Shown piece after piece: positions 42,174 through 42,374 of a DNA stretch of 42,374 bases. The stretch covers positions 19,003 through 61,376 of the forward strand of contig JAHBMJ010005922.1 in assembly GCA_018398765.1 (NCBI GenBank). The letters are read 5' to 3'. The position numbers and the translations under genes are program-made. The first letter of the stretch is position 1; every line of letters starts with the position of its first letter. The stretch comes from Chromera velia. Lineage: Eukaryota; Sar; Chromeraceae. Below the pieces are notes generated by a model. The model was not told the DNA's origin and ran no database searches. It was given only the letters and a program-made list of their open reading frames with translations.

Positions 42174-42374
42174 GGTAGGAAAGAGCTCCGAATAGCACGA
42201 CGGACGGCCAAGCTGTCTCCCTTTGGGGAGTCTGGCAGAGCGTACAGACGGCCCTAGAGTCCGATGAGGGCTGTGCGGGTTTGGAGGCCAGAAACAAACT
42301 CTGTACTCTATCGATCGGAGTTACTACAGGTCCTCTCTTTCGAATAGCATTTTTTGAAACTCCTGCTCTCGGCT

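Overview
This is nuclear DNA from a single-celled eukaryote. Genes are cut into many short exons with GT-AG (and a few GC-AG) introns. Gene-rich stretches full of purine or pyrimidine microsatellites alternate with AT-rich, transposon-rich stretches. Clusters of GCATGC next to secreted-protein genes, plus the mix of gene families, make an alveolate (a chromerid such as Chromera) my best guess. That is an inference; no marker in the window proves it.

Layout. 1-1.3 kb: the first two recognisable exons of the GINS subunit PSF2, minus strand; the rest lies off the left edge. 2.2-4.7 kb: a complete short LTR retrotransposon with 325-bp LTRs, a 5-bp target duplication, a primer site, a polypurine tract and a gag-like frame broken by five stops. 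4.7-11 kb: AT-rich and gene-poor, with a foldback/MITE copy, an 0.8-kb inverted-repeat element and a 56-bp tandem array. 11.0-13.4 kb: two divergently transcribed genes for related secreted Cys proteins (W-N-x-N-G-C-x-C motif) sharing a GCATGC-studded intergenic region. 14.8-15.35 kb: a small secreted Gln/Glu-rich repeat protein with an apparent frameshift. 16.9-19.5 kb: a minus-strand polytopic membrane protein. 19.9-24.7 kb: a 32-bp tandem array, a second MITE copy with a 9-bp target duplication, and a 1.95-kb element with long terminal inverted repeats carrying the end of a transposase-like protein. 25.4-42.2 kb: one minus-strand gene of about 30 exons encoding a TIMELESS/Tof1/Swi1 fork-protection protein.

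Function. The two conserved genes both act at the replication fork: PSF2 is part of the CMG helicase and TIMELESS couples that helicase to the polymerases. They share a strand but are 24 kb apart with unrelated genes between, so I do not propose a functional cluster. For most of TIMELESS the exon boundaries were worked out by hand from splice sites and codon phase and agree in phase throughout; the part at 28.9-29.7 kb is ambiguous.

The most unusual signals are: (1) small palindromic elements in the 3' part of TIMELESS, flanked by exact 22- and 27-bp direct repeats, whose ends read as splice acceptors on both strands, one half-copy being the acceptor of a coding exon; (2) an LTR element whose two LTRs differ only by transitions and whose gag frame is broken only by stops one C-to-T change from Gln/Arg codons; (3) the divergent WNxNGCxC secreted pair.
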